Positions 21,879 through 33,807 are shown, numbered from the stretch's first letter. The stretch is 64,000 nucleotides of DNA from Rhexocercosporidium sp. MPI-PUGE-AT-0058 (GCA_020746875.1 JAGTJL010000026.1:310001-374000); one strand, 5' to 3'. Made by a program: numbers and translations. Notes: generated by a model not told the origin, from the letters alone.

Positions 21879-22936
21879 TGCGGAATCGAATTGCCGGTCT
21901 CGAGAGGAAATTCTTGAAGGTTTACAAGTTGTGGAAATTGATCGAAGCAAATACAGAGAGAGATCAAAACAATGCTATATAGGATTGAGAAGGAGAGGGC
22001 ACAATTGAAGTAATGCTGAACCCCGATGTATCAGCGACAATCAGTCCCACGAGGAATATTCTCGTAGGAATGTATGCAAGCTATCCTCTCGTTCCTGCAT
22101 ATCGATAAAGCAAAATTCCTTTCGAGGAAACTTCAGTAAAGAATCGCGTTCGAAGGAGTGCTGAATAATTGCCCCTTTCGGCGAAAATTGCCGTTCTGAA
22201 GATCAACAATTTCCTGTTGCAGCTCGCTTAGCAGGAACGGCAATTTTCTAGGGCGGGGCAAGTGTTCCAGGTACGCGGGGTAAACTTGGGGGTAGACTCC
22301 GCTTTTCCTGAAGAGTCAAGTGTGGGATGAAATGCTTGGTAGTTTGTTCTAGGAGAGAGCCGCTATGAAATCCAATGATACCCTGGACTTGTAAGTTCCA
22401 AACGGGGGTAAGTAGTGAAGATGGCTATGGGACGCTGTCTTTGGAATTTTGTTTTGTTTTTCAATTGAAAGGACCCAGCAGCTAATATTTGAGCCTTGAT
22501 TTGACGATATTGTCTTTCTCTGACACGGAACTGTGACTTTCGGCTCCCATGCCTCAAGTTATATTGTCGTTGATTAGACACGTCCTAGTCCAAGGTAGCT
22601 TCAGACCACGATTACTACAGATACAATGGACTAGAATGAATGCCTTTGGAAACATAACTCTATAAAGCTTGGGTCGTAGATCAAGCAACATGATTAAGAT
22701 TTAATTAGTTGTGATAGAGAACAAAGTCACCTAAGCCCAGCTTTTGAAATCAAAAGAGGCCAGGGGGAAAGCTCGTGTTCGCCGAAATTGAAACATGTAA
22801 GTGCCCAAGTATTCAGATTGTTAGCTTAAAATTTGCTTCTATTCTTACATGTACCCAGAAGACTAATATAATCGCTGACCATTGTTACTTTCCAAAGATG
22901 ACTGAACTCAGCAAAAATTGTCTATTTTCCAGTGCC
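21879..22936. other. Intergenic between oxidoreductase and transporter
   Basis: Contains the oxidoreductase promoter and the transporter 3' end. The ORF at 22363-22581 (-) is short and unsupported. A long imperfect inverted repeat is listed separately. Confidence 0.45.
22172..22258. repeat. Imperfect inverted repeat with 14-bp perfect arms
   Basis: GAAAATTGCCGTTC at 22183-22196 is perfectly complementary to GAACGGCAATTTTC at 22235-22248, with a 38-base loop. Flanking GCCCC (left) and GGGGC (right) extend the pairing imperfectly. It lies about 300 bp upstream of the oxidoreductase start. It may be an operator-like palindrome, a structured element or a tiny mobile-element relic. Confidence 0.7.
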
Positions 22937-24755
22937 TCACGCCGAGGCATCATCAGCCTTAGCCTTCAACTTCATATCCTTTTGCAACTGCCTCGCATAC
23001 TTGACGCCAAATCCATGCTTGAAGATCTCCCGGATATCCTCCAAAGTCATTCCCTTAACCTCAGGGTAACAGAAATAGACTGCGATCCATCCAAAGAAGC
23101 ATATGGCAGCATAGAAGCCGAAGGCACCTGATGGAGTAGTATTCTCCATTTGAGTAAGGAATGTGGATGCGACGATGATGTTGGAGCCCCAGCAGCTGGT
23201 TTCGGAATTAGTTCCAAGTGATTTTGTACTACGACTGGAGAGGAACTTACGAGCAAGTTAACATCATGGTACCGTAGGAGCGAACTTCCATGGGGAAGAA
23301 TTCGGATGAGAGCCAAGCCGTGTTGCCCATACCCGACGAGTAGAAGCCGACATAGATGATCATGCATGCAAGGACAACATATGCTGGCCATCCGATCTCC
23401 TGGGTCTTCAGAGTGAGATCGTGATTGATGGGTATCCAGTGGAAAGCAACAGCTGCCAGTGCCAGGAATAGTGCCTGTTAATTGTGTCAGATACGCTTGA
23501 GTGATTTGAGGTGATGAAACTTACCATTCCCCACATCGTGCTGAGTAGAATTCGTCGTCTCCCGAAACGATCAACGACCATCAAGTTAACCCATGTGAAG
23601 AAGAAATTCGTAGCCGCGATGATCGTTCCGACGGCTACGGGATTCGAGAAACCGACAAGAGCGAAGAGAGTCGAAGAATAGTACATGAGAGAATTGAAGC
23701 CTCCCAATTGACTGATGGCCATGAGACCACAAGCCGCAATGAGGGCTCTGAGATTTCCTGGAACAACGTAAAGTTGCTTGATGAGCCAAAGTTGTCCTTT
23801 GCCTTCCTTCAACGCCTTAGCCTCAGCGACGTGAGCGGCGATGTGTTGAACTTTTTGTTGGACTTGTTCTTCGGTTCCTTGAGGGAATATCTTGCGAATG
23901 ACGTTTGCGGCTTCGTCATGTTTGTCGTGGTAGATGAGTTGACGGGGTGACTCTGGGCAGAATGGTAGGAGGCAGCAGAGGATAATTGCTGGAACAGCTC
24001 CAAGCCCAACCATTGCTCTCCAGCCATGAGCGACATGTGCAAGCGCTGCTCCGATTCCGTAGGAGATAAGTTGTCCACCTGTAATTGACATATTATCGAG
24101 ACCAATCATGCGTCCTCGATACTTGGCTGGTGCAATCTCGGCGATATAAAGCTACAAAAATGTCAGTTCAAAACTCAACTGTCGGGGGGGGGGGGGGGGG
24201 GGGAGGTTGGAGGTATGGTACCGGAACGATCATGGCTGCTGAGCCAACGCCAAACCCAACTACAAGACGACCAACTGTCATCTGTACAAGAGAGTAGGCT
24301 GCAGCTTGTAGAACTGCACCGACAATGAATAGAAAGCATCCCATGTAAATGGCACCTTTCCGTCCAAATCGATCGGCTGTGAGACCAGCTGCGATTGCGC
24401 CAATAAAAGCTCCACCAGATGTGATCGAAGTGATCAATTCCTTCTCGCTCGAATTCAAGACTTTGCCGAGATCATCATTTAGGTAGACAAGAACGGCCGA
24501 GATGATTCCAGTATCATAGCCTGTTCACAGACCAGTCAGTTACACCCATGAGTTCGATCGAGTAGCGCGCATACCGAACAGCAAGCCCCCAACGCCTGCC
24601 GTAATCGCCACGAGCCATGCGTATTTTCCGGATTGTGTTTGCTCGATGCTATCCAAGTCTTCGAGGTGCTCGGATTGGAGGACTTTGGAAGATGATGAGG
24701 CTATCTCGACGTGTTGAGATTCCTCCTTGTCATCGGATCCTGAAAATCGACCCAT
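22937..24755 (-). CDS. MFS sugar/myo-inositol transporter
   Basis: A 12-helix sugar-porter-family permease of the plasma membrane. Exons read leftward: 24755-24575, 24520-24222, 24151-23525, 23474-23251, 23195-22937, giving 529 residues with all junctions in phase. Signatures: GGLLFGYDTGIIS in helix 1, DRFGRKGAIYMG in loop 2-3, RGRMIGLDN, PESPRQL before the central loop, and the second-half repeats DRFGRRR and GGFNSLMYYSS. The overall look is close to fungal ITR-type inositol transporters, though sugar-porter subfamilies are hard to separate by eye. Intron 2 contains a 20-base homopolymer. The adjacent Gfo/Idh/MocA oxidoreductase is transcribed in the same direction. Confidence 0.9.
24184..24203 (+). 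repeat. 20-base poly-G (poly-C on the sense strand) in transporter intron 2
   Basis: An uninterrupted G20 run lies within the 70-bp intron 24152-24221. Its length is probably unstable and assembly-sensitive; it does not touch the coding frame. Confidence 0.9.
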
Positions 24756-25710
24756 GATGAACGACGGTATGGCTCGTGGTGTAGAAATAGAGGTTTTAAC
24801 TTGTTGATGATGTTATAGTGCAATTGTGAAAATTGTTGGGGCGGGATGATGAAGCTGTCTGGGAATAACATAGGAGGAATTCTGGGATATCTTATACAAG
24901 CTGTCTACCGCTCGTTACCAACGACAGAGGATTGCCGAACACCATTTTCCTTCACACCAAAAACAATACCCATGTAGGGAAATCTACGAAGGTAAAGGTT
25001 GGCAGCCTTCTGTCGGAACGAACTTTACTCGCCTCCCAATAAAATACCAAGTGGCGTGGCGGCCACTAAGATCCCATCGGAGGAGGAAATGCGGGGGATG
25101 CGGGGAGGCCCCAGACAGACCCAGAAGAGTCCATTCAGTTGTATTGGATTCAAATCGGAAGGCCGCTCTAAGACCCTAGCGGTATCTGGATTGAGGAGTT
25201 TTTGGGAACTTGCCGACTTGCCACAATGCGGTAAGTGTCGGCCGTGATCCGATGGGCTGGATGACCCAATGAGAATAATGAGAATGACTTGGGCGGTCGC
25301 AGCTGAGGGGTCGGCATGATTGAACTAGCCTCACATGGTCCCAATCAAGTATTACTACCTCAGCTTCCCCGCATTTGGAATTTTCCAATTTCAATTGGAA
25401 TTGTTCTGTTTGCAATTTTGACGCAGCAATTCTTAAGTCTTGTTGATGATCTAGTGTCGGAAAGAGAAACACTTGGCAAGAGCAGGAAGACTCTAGATGG
25501 CAGATTTTAGCCCAAAGTAAGTCGAAAAAAACATTCTACGTCATTGATATGTTTCTGAGAAGCCATGCAGATTGTCTACTGCAAAGCAGAACGATAATGG
25601 TCAGCATTCTTTGCTACTCCCAGGACATGTCGTGTGACGAACACGCGCACCTTAACGAATTCATTCTGACACAGGTGGACGAACACTTAGCTGATCTGAT
25701 CTATCTTCAG
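24756..25710. other. Promoter region of the transporter; no gene supported
   Basis: Lies between divergently oriented genes. ORFs at 24999-25247 and 25316-25510 (+) have no motif. I searched for a C6 zinc cluster belonging to the following transcription-factor-like gene and found none. Confidence 0.45.
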
Positions 25711-27769
25711 ATAAGCAACGATATGAGGGGATAGTCAAGTCGAATTTCGGTAAATTGAAGTTCCGTCATGGTAGTTCTGCCAGATATGATGCCGATTTCG
25801 CTAAAAACCAAACTTGGGTTCGGGTTGCCGGCAAAAGTAAACAATCTCTCCCTAGGAGTAGTCTGAAATCCAATGCTCTGACTGACATCGAACAAATAGT
25901 ATGCTCTGAGTTTGTGGACGAGTTTCCAGAACTAGAGGAAATTTATTCTGTGGTACCTAAAGCGAAGACACCAGATGCTGCATCAACAACTGCAACTCCC
26001 CCAAGCCAGCCGACGCCAACAGGCTCAGCGACTCCAACATTAACATCTATACCCGATCGATTCCCTGTGTCATCTTCAGTATGGACCCCCAGATCGTTGT
26101 ATGCTGGAGGCCAAATTGCCTCCTCCACTAAGCGGCGACGAACAAACGACACAGGCACTGAGGATGACGGATCGGTTGAGGCCAACGACAACACAGCAAT
26201 TTACTTCCCTTCCTCATTTCAAGAGAGAGCAGCAAGTTTTGGCGGGTCTCACTTCAGCCACGAAGATCCAATTGATTCGTTACTTCGCGCTGCGGACTTC
26301 TCGGAACAAATCGTCAGTGAAGATGTGCCATTCAGGTCGCCTCAAAGTCAAGTTCGCACTCAAGCGAGAGTGCCATATGATACGCCTCGAGCTTGGTCAC
26401 ACGGCAACGTGCAGGAAGCGTGTCTTATGAGGTACTTCATTGATGAGCTGGCCTGTTGGGTATGCAACTATTAAATCTATTTTGTGAAGTGTAAATGCTT
26501 ACTGCTAAAGTTCGACCTCTGCGACCTCGAACGACACTTCGCACTCATCGTCCCACAGCGAGCAAGATATTGCCCAGCGCTTCTGAATGCCATCTACACG
26601 GCGTCAGCGAGGCATCTGTGTCGACACGACCAGTACCAAAACCGAAATTCTGTGGAGTACTTGCAAAAGTGCCTCGCGGATCTGCACATCGACACGGCAG
26701 TTGAATATCACAGCCGTTGCATCCAGCATCTAGTTTCTGTCTCCGATGACCCAGCTGCAGTTTATGACGAGAATCTGCTAGCTGCCTCGATAATATTGCG
26801 TTTCTACGAAGAGTTGGATGGTATGTTCCACCATCTCTTCCCCCTCCCCTCAAAAAATCAAACTGACGTTCAAACAGCACCTCTGAATGGTGGAGATTGG
26901 GAAACTGCTCTCCAAGGAACCCAAGTATTCATTGAAGCTCAAGCATCCTCTGGCTCCGAAAGTGGCCTTCGTCAAGCTTGCTTCCGAGTAGCCTGCCGTC
27001 AAGAAGTCTATATGAGCTTCATCAAACAGCGACCATTTCAATCACCTCTTAGATGCGACGAGTATCGCTCCCTCGAACCAGCTGACGATTACACGTGGGC
27101 CCATCGGGTAGTTGTGCATACTGCAGATGTTTTGAGATACTGCTATGGAGAACCACATGCGAAGAATGGCGACTATGATGATTTGATGGAGTTTCATCGG
27201 GGGTGGGATGCGTTGAGACCTACTTCTTTTGAGCCAATTTATGATCAGGCGCCGGATGAGGCGAAGGGGGAGCTTTATCCTGAGATGTGGTATTTGTCGG
27301 ATTGCCATGGTGAGTACTGTGTGCTGTGGATGTTGCTGTGAACCTCGCTGATTACATCCTCAAAGTGACGGCTGTTCAACACTTCGATCTCTCCAAGATT
27401 TTGCTCACTGTGTATGACCCTAGAATCCCAAGATTAGGACCCTCTCAACGAATAGCCACTAAGCGAATTGAGGTAAATCAAGCTACGGCATGACTTAATA
27501 CTAGCGAAAGCTAAAATTTACGATAGGAAGAAGTTAGCATTATTGTAAAACGTCTCTGTGGTGTCGCCATCTCAAATAGACGAGCTCCTCCAGCCATGAA
27601 TGCTGCCTGTATGGCTATCGCAATTTGCGGAGATCAGTTCACGGATTTGAGAGAACAGCAGAGCTTGCTTGATGTCTTGATATATAGTGACACAAAACAT
27701 GCATGGCCAACGAACGAGATTCAGAGTCGGTTGAAGGAAACTTGGGGTTGGACGGAGGCTGGTGATTGA
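25711..27769 (+). CDS. Fungal transcription-factor-like protein without visible zinc cluster; 5' end uncertain
   Basis: The five-exon structure is 25711-26459, 26511-26820, 26878-27309, 27366-27472 and 27527-27769, with consistent phases and about 660 residues. After the point where a Zn2Cys6 cluster normally ends, the sequence has the usual follow-on block ([16 protein letters not shown]). It then shows a Ser/Thr/Pro-rich linker with KRRR and a long regulatory region of the fungal-specific factor type ([46 protein letters not shown]). The first exon seems to follow an acceptor at 25709-25710, but no upstream exon with cysteines is evident and no ATG opens the frame. Either the DNA-binding exon is decayed or lies in a form I missed, or the gene is a relic. 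The C-terminal half is intact. Confidence 0.7.
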
Positions 27770-27999
27770 TAGACCCGTAGCGACTACTCAATTAGGTTCG
27801 AATTTTCCAGTATATTTGCATCGTATGTGACCAGACACGTATCTTTCGTGAAAGAGACAGGAAGTGGGGAACAAGACTCAAGGCACGCAATTAATTAGTC
27901 AGTTGAAGGACTTCGACAATCAGTAACACGGGAATAGGTCTCGATTACACGAGCAAAGTACAAATTTCAGATGCCAAACCCCAATCAGTTATCGAGAAA

Positions 28000-29631
28000 T
28001 CATTCAGCCTCGTCAGGAAACCTCCTCCACACTTTCAGCGGCATCGGCCCAGGCGCCAAATTAAAGCTCTCATATCTGTCCGGCACCCACCCCTCATACG
28101 GTAACGCAAATTCAAAACGATGCACCACACTCGCGAGCAAAACAGTCTGCTCCAAATACGAGATATTCCGTCCAATACATCCTCTAGCCCCGGTACTGAA
28201 CGAGATGAACGCAGCTTGCAGGTCCTTTGCATCCTCATCCAGCCATCTCTCTGGGCGGTATGTTTCTGGTTCTGGGAAGACTTTCCGGTCTCTGTGTGCA
28301 ACGTATGCGGATATTGAGACAGATGTATCGCCGGGTATGAAGTCGCCGAGGATGGGTGCACCTTCTGGTGGTGTGCGACGGGGGAGGCCGAATGTCGAGG
28401 GTGGATAGAGTCGCAGAGCTTCATCCAGACAAGCACGGAGATACGGTAGATGCCTGACTTTGTCATAGGGAATAGTGACTTCAGATGAATCGATCACAGC
28501 ATCTATCTCTTCGCGTAACTTGGCCAAGCATCTCGGATTGGCGAGCAAGAGGTACATAGCATTGTTCATCGCGATGGAAGTTGTGTCCGAGCCGGCATTC
28601 ATCATGATAGATATCTCTGCGACGATCTCGCCCCATTCCATACCATTTGGATTGCCATTTTTATCTTCCATCAAGGCGCTGAAGAAATCGTCGAGTTTTT
28701 CGCCGCCTTGGTAGCGAGAAAGTCGTTGCGTGGCTCGGTGCCAGACAATGTCGTTCCAACCTTCATTCAGTTTGATCATCTGTCGGTAATCACTTGAAAC
28801 GAACTTGGATAGCTTCCATAGAACGGGGAACCAGCCGTATGCCCACACGAGGCCGGATTGAGCTCGAGCTGTGGCGTGCAGACATTCGCGGTAGTTGGCT
28901 TTGTACAGATTTCCGTCCATTGTTTCGGCTGTGACAAGATCGTGCCCTTGGTCCAGAAAACCGAGACGTTCTGACAATCCAATATCCGCTATGGCGTCCA
29001 AGGTGAAGAAGTTCGAGTAGGCGCGGTAGTCGAAGAGTAAGTCCTCGGGAGCAGGCTTCGTTCCTGGCTTCAAAGGCAGAGTGCAGGCATTATCGGCTGC
29101 TTTGATGAATCGATCCGTTTTATCCGCGACTTTGTGTTCCCATCCTTCGAGATTTTTGAGTGCGTAGGCGCTAGAGAGGATGCGACGCTTTCGTTGATGA
29201 TTGAGTTTGTCACGGACGTCAGCAAGATGGTGATGCGTGCCTGCCAATGTGTCGTAGAACACATCTTTGACGCACTTTGTGTTGTGACCATAGATATCCT
29301 ATATCTTGGATTAGCATGATGTGAGGTATGACGGCACTTGGGGGACAAATCTGACCTTGATGGCTGAAATATCAGAGTAGGATAACGAATTTGGTCCAAT
29401 CCGAATGATAGGCGATGTTTCATGTGCTTTCAAGAGAGCATCTGATCGGAAACCCTTATGGGCCTCATAACAAAAGCTCAGATCCGTGACGCCTGAGAGA
29501 AAGTTCAAGTTGGGATATTTGCGGAGTCCTTTCGGGTCACGAAAGTACTCGACGAAGGGCCAGACGATGAAATACGCAGCTGTGACGAATGTAGAGGCCG
29601 CGAAGAGTATGTATCCGTACATTATGTGCAA
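28000..29631 (-). CDS. Cytochrome P450 monooxygenase (benzoate 4-hydroxylase-like)
   Basis: An ER-anchored haem-thiolate monooxygenase. Exons 29631-29356 and 29298-28000 give 524 residues. It opens with a hydrophobic anchor (YGYILFAASTFVTAAYFIVW) and an RDPKGLRKYPN turn. I-helix AGSDTT is at about 327-332, EALR (the ExxR motif) at 385-388, PERW at 441-444, and the haem loop FSTGARGCIGRN with Cys at about 466. All key residues are intact. The general look is that of proteins annotated as benzoate 4-monooxygenase-type P450s, but I cannot assign a CYP family. It is divergent from a NADPH-P450 reductase gene, so a dedicated redox partner is likely. Substrate unknown. Confidence 0.92.
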
Positions 29632-30422
29632 GCCGGAAGGGACGTTTGCTGGAAATGATAGAGGTGTTTGCAGTTGCCAGCTCGTTTGTGGGTGATATTG
29701 AATGTAAATAGAGGCTGGAAAAGAAGCGAGGTTGCGTAGGACTAAGAAGAGGAAAGAGAAATCAAGTGCAATGCAATGTCTAGCAAATACTTCTTAGGAA
29801 CAACAATCTGATTATTTGAACAGATCTGCGATTAATGCTTGTGGAGAGGTGCTACAGATTCTTCAATCGCACAGTTCGATTGTGATTTTGGGGTAATGCG
29901 AACCGTCACCATCCTCAAGGTACTAACTTCAAACCCGATTCGGACAGTTACAGGTAGTTTCCAACAATTGCTGTATTCCCCAGTTCACTTCAGACAACTC
30001 AAGCAATCAATTTGCTGTAGCTTCAGTGTCAGGGACCACAAGCGAATAATCCAAAGAGGGAAATTCCTTAGTGCCGTTGTCAATTATTTCCATTCCAGGA
30101 TCCGAGAAGGAAATTTCCCAACCGCGCTTCACAATGGTAATTGCCACCTCTCAAACAGAATTCGGAGATTCCCTTCACCAACAAGGATAGCTTAGAATTT
30201 CGTGGCAGCCACAGCGGGTCATGCATCCTACCTCGGATTTTGATATTGGGAGCAGCTTTCTCCGTCTCTTTCAGAAACCTCTCTACTGAAGAAGTAGACA
30301 TTCCGTGCTCTGATAATTTGGTTCAACTTCGAACCTCTTCAACATATGAAATAGCCAGAACTGCTCTGAAGTTCAACAAAAAGTCCTTCAGCTGCGAATG
30401 CGACCACTTCACAATCAACACC
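29632..30422. promoter_or_regulatory. Shared divergent promoter of P450 and P450 reductase
   Basis: The 791-bp interval separates the two start codons and is the only upstream DNA for both genes, which favours co-regulation. No specific operator could be identified. Short ORFs inside it are not supported. Confidence 0.6.
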
Positions 30423-32617
30423 ATGGCCAGCATGTCCACATTGCAATTGACCGATATCTACTCTCTAGCCGGACTAAAGAGTATCCTTCCAAGTCATCAA
30501 AAAGATGACGCTGCATTCCTAGCCCTCGTTCTATTATGTTGTATCTTCTACCTCAAGATCCGCGATAAACAGGATCCACACCATCATCTCTGGTTCGAGA
30601 AACCACAGGCAACAGCCTCCGGCGGACAAAAAGCAGAAACGAGGGATATTGGAGAGAAACTAGAAGAAAGCGTAATCACACACCTCCACCTCGGAGTCAT
30701 ATGTTCACACTTAGACTCACAGCTTAACAGAAGAAAGATCTCGTGATATTCTGGGGTTCCCAATCCGGCACCGCTGAAGGTCTCGCGAATCGGCTCTCTC
30801 GAGACTGTAGGCGAAGGTTCGGTCGCGATGCTCTTGTCGCAGATCTCTCAGACTACGATCCAGCATCCATCTCCCATATTCCCGAGGCGAAGTTCGCGAT
30901 ATTCATTGTTTCAACATATGGAGAAGGCGATCCAAGTGACAATGCTGCGCAATTCCTTTCGTGGATCGAGTCAAACAAAAGTACACGGCTTCCAAAACTG
31001 CGCTATGCAGCGTTCGGCCTCGGGAATAGCAAGTATAAGTTCTACAACCGGGTTGTGGATATTGTCGTTGATGCGCTAGACGGGTTCGGAGCTATGGCTT
31101 TAATGCCAACTGGGAAGGCTGATGATGCGAACGGGACGACGGATGAGGATTTCACGGGATGGAAACAGGAGTTTTTCGGTGTGATGAGAGGCGATCTGGG
31201 TTTTGAGGAACGACCTGAGCAGTACGAGCCTATGTATCGAGTGGTGGAAGACACTTCGCTGGGTGTCATCGATCTCCATCTCGGCGAGCCGATTCAGGCT
31301 CGAGGGAAGAAAAATGCTGCAGCAGTGTCATCGATCCAAGCTCTGCCCATCAAATCAGCGAAGAATTTGCTTTCAACAATCGATCGAAACTGTCTCCATC
31401 TAGAGCTGGACACCAGTGCTTTCCCGGAGTTGAAATACAAGACGGGTGATCATCTCGCTGTCTGGCCTTCAAACCCAGCAGAAGAGGTGCAACGTCTTGT
31501 CCGTGTTCTCAGACTCCAAGATCGCTTCGACACTCCGCTGCTCATTTCGTCATTCGATCCATCGAATCAAGTCAAGTATCCGTCGCCTACTACATGGTCA
31601 GCAATCTTTCAACACTACCTCGAGATCTGTGCGCCTGTCTCACGAGAAACTGTTCTGGCATTAGCACAATTTGCAACTTCTGCATCGTCTAGAGATAAAC
31701 TTCAGGAAATCGGCAAGGACAAAAGTACATACTATACGTACTGCTTCCACAACCACACCACACTAGGCAGACTCCTCGAGAACATCTCTTCGCCCATCGA
31801 CACATGGTCCAATCTCCCACTCTCCTTTATCCTGGAATCCCTCACACCTCTCTCTCCGCGTTACTACTCCATATCCTCATCATCTGTTGTATCTCCAAAA
31901 CAAATATCCATCACAGTCGCCACAACCTCTGAGCCCTCTCCAAATTGTACGGTCCCAATCCCGGGTCTCACCACAACCTACCTGCAGGCGATCGAATCCA
32001 AGCACTCAATCCCAGCCAATACTCCAAACTCCTATCCACATGCTCATTTTCAATACAACCTCTCCGAGACCATCTCCCTCCTAGATAACGGAACCAAACT
32101 CTACGCTCACATCCGCAAATCTAAATTCCGGCTCCCGACACAAACCAAGACACCGATAATTATGATAGCATCCGGCAGCGGCATGGCACCTTTCCGTGGT
32201 TTCCTGGCCGAACGCGCGCGTCTCTCAAGTATGGGACGAGAAGTCGGACGTTCTCTTCTCTTCTTTGGGTGTAGATCTCCTGAAAACATGCTATACGGTG
32301 CTGAACTTGCGGCTTTGCAGAGCGGGAATGGAAATATGGAAGTTGTGACAGCGTATTCGAGGAGCGAGAAAAGGAAAGGAGGTGGGAAGGTGTATGTGCA
32401 AGATAGACTTGAGGAGAGGGGAGAGGAAGTTATGAGGCTGTTACTGGAGGAAGGAGCGTATTTTTATATTTGCGGGAGTGCGAGTATGGCGAGGGAGGTT
32501 GCAGGGAGACTTGGTGAGTGTTTGAGACGGAGCTTGGGCTGGGACGAGGAGAGGTTGAGGAGTTGGAGCGAGGGTATGAGACGGGGAAAGAGGTGGCAGG
32601 AGGATGTTTGGGGGTAG
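30423..32617 (+). CDS. NADPH-cytochrome P450 reductase
   Basis: A diflavin ER enzyme passing electrons from NADPH via FAD and FMN to P450s. Exons 30423-30671 and 30731-32617 give 711 residues. A single anchor lies at about 29-45 (FLALVLLCCIFYLKI). The FMN site is SQSGTAE at 93-99 with STYGEGDPSD further on; the FAD motif is PRYYSISSS; NADPH motifs are GSGMAPFRGF and YICGS. The protein ends in EDVWG rather than the common DVWS. The start at 30423 is chosen for context; ATG 30432 is an alternative. Because fungi normally carry a housekeeping reductase, a copy beside a P450 suggests a specialised paralogue, though I cannot exclude that this is the main one. Confidence 0.95.
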
Positions 32618-32957
32618 AGGCTTGGTTATGGTTACTATCATGTTTGTAGACTTAGTATTTATCTTTGGAATCTGGGTGACGTGACTTACCAAGATAGAAG
32701 CAAGACTCGAGGATTGCCTGTAAAGTAGATCTGCCAATGATTTACTCCAGATGTTCTTTTACCAGGTGTTATCATACCTTCCCAAATCTTCCAGAATACT
32801 GTCTGATTGCGAAGATCACATTATTTGTCCCAACGAGAATGGAAGACGCGGTGTTGGTAGATAACTCTTGGTATTTTCTACTCCCATCCGATCATCTCAT
32901 CTCATCTCATCCATTTGTCCATCATTCCATCCATCTATCCGTCCCGTTCCCTTCCGC
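32618..32957. other. Intergenic between convergent genes
   Basis: The 3' ends of the reductase (+) and the small gene (-) face each other here. Simple catct repeats lie near 32885-32940. Nothing else is seen. Confidence 0.45.
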
Positions 32958-33394
32958 CTATCCCCGTGCAGCTCTCTCAGCAGCCTTCTTCGCTGCCCTC
33001 GCAGCAGAGACCAGACGCCGCTATGTACCAGATTAGCACTCGTTTAATTCCAGTCCTCGACCCTGTCCTAATGTTATTTTAGTGTGATTGATGTAGACCC
33101 GACTTACCAAGTTCTCCAACCGCTCCTTCTCCGCCGCCGCAGGGTCGGCATACGCCTTGGTCCAGCAGGTGGCCCATCCGTCGCTGGGACGAGGAGGGTC
33201 TGTATGTGGTTTATTAGCCTTTGTACGGCGTCAATATGCCCAAAGAGTCACAGGACATCGATCTGTACTTTGGAGATCGAACTGGCTCTGGACGTCTTGG
33301 ATTGTAATTGGACGGACGTGGAGAGAGACGTACCACCGCCACCACCACCGATTCCACCATTGTTGATGCTGCTGGTGTTGTCGTTGGTTGACAT
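32958..33394 (-). CDS. Small three-exon hypothetical protein (71 residues)
   Basis: It becomes visible only after splicing. Exons read leftward: 33394-33334, 33199-33108, 33020-32958; introns are 134 and 87 bp with GT-AG ends and a gctaat branch-like site in the second. The product starts with a Ser/Asn/Gly-rich segment, passes through PRPSDGWATCWTKAYADP and ends in a strongly helical Ala/Lys/Arg-rich tail (RRLVSAARAAKKAAERAARG). All three junctions keep the frame and no internal stop occurs. I do not recognise the family. Confidence 0.6.
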
Positions 33395-33807
33395 CTTGTT
33401 TGGTTTGTGTATGTGTGTATGGATGGCTGTGTTGTGGGAGGGCTGGTGTTGCGTCCGATGGTCCTCGCTGGCTGGAGGTGAAGCGAGTCGCGACCTGATT
33501 CCAGCTCCCGAGACAAATCAATGTCACCAATACTAGAAACGACACTGAAAGGCAAAGCTGACCTCACCCAAATGCCAGTACCAAATACGAATGAACGAAT
33601 AATTGGACTATATAACATATTACCAGGTCATGTATCAAATCATAGAGCTGACGAAAGTAAACAAGACAAGCAAAAAGGAAGGGGGTCATTTCATATATTC
33701 TCATTTCGTATCTCATGCTTTTAGCCTTTCGATAACTACGCAACGCCAACATCCCATCCAGTTTAGTAGTAACTACTCCAACATTTCATTTCGTCCAGTC
33801 CAACAGA
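33395..33807. other. Intergenic
   Basis: Between the small gene's start and the sirtuin's 3' end. ORFs here are shadows of each other and unsupported. Confidence 0.4.

Noticed and set aside
24168..24221. Pro-rich C-terminus (poly-Pro) of a transporter fragment
   Set aside because: It is translated intron: the poly-C run lies between a good donor and acceptor.
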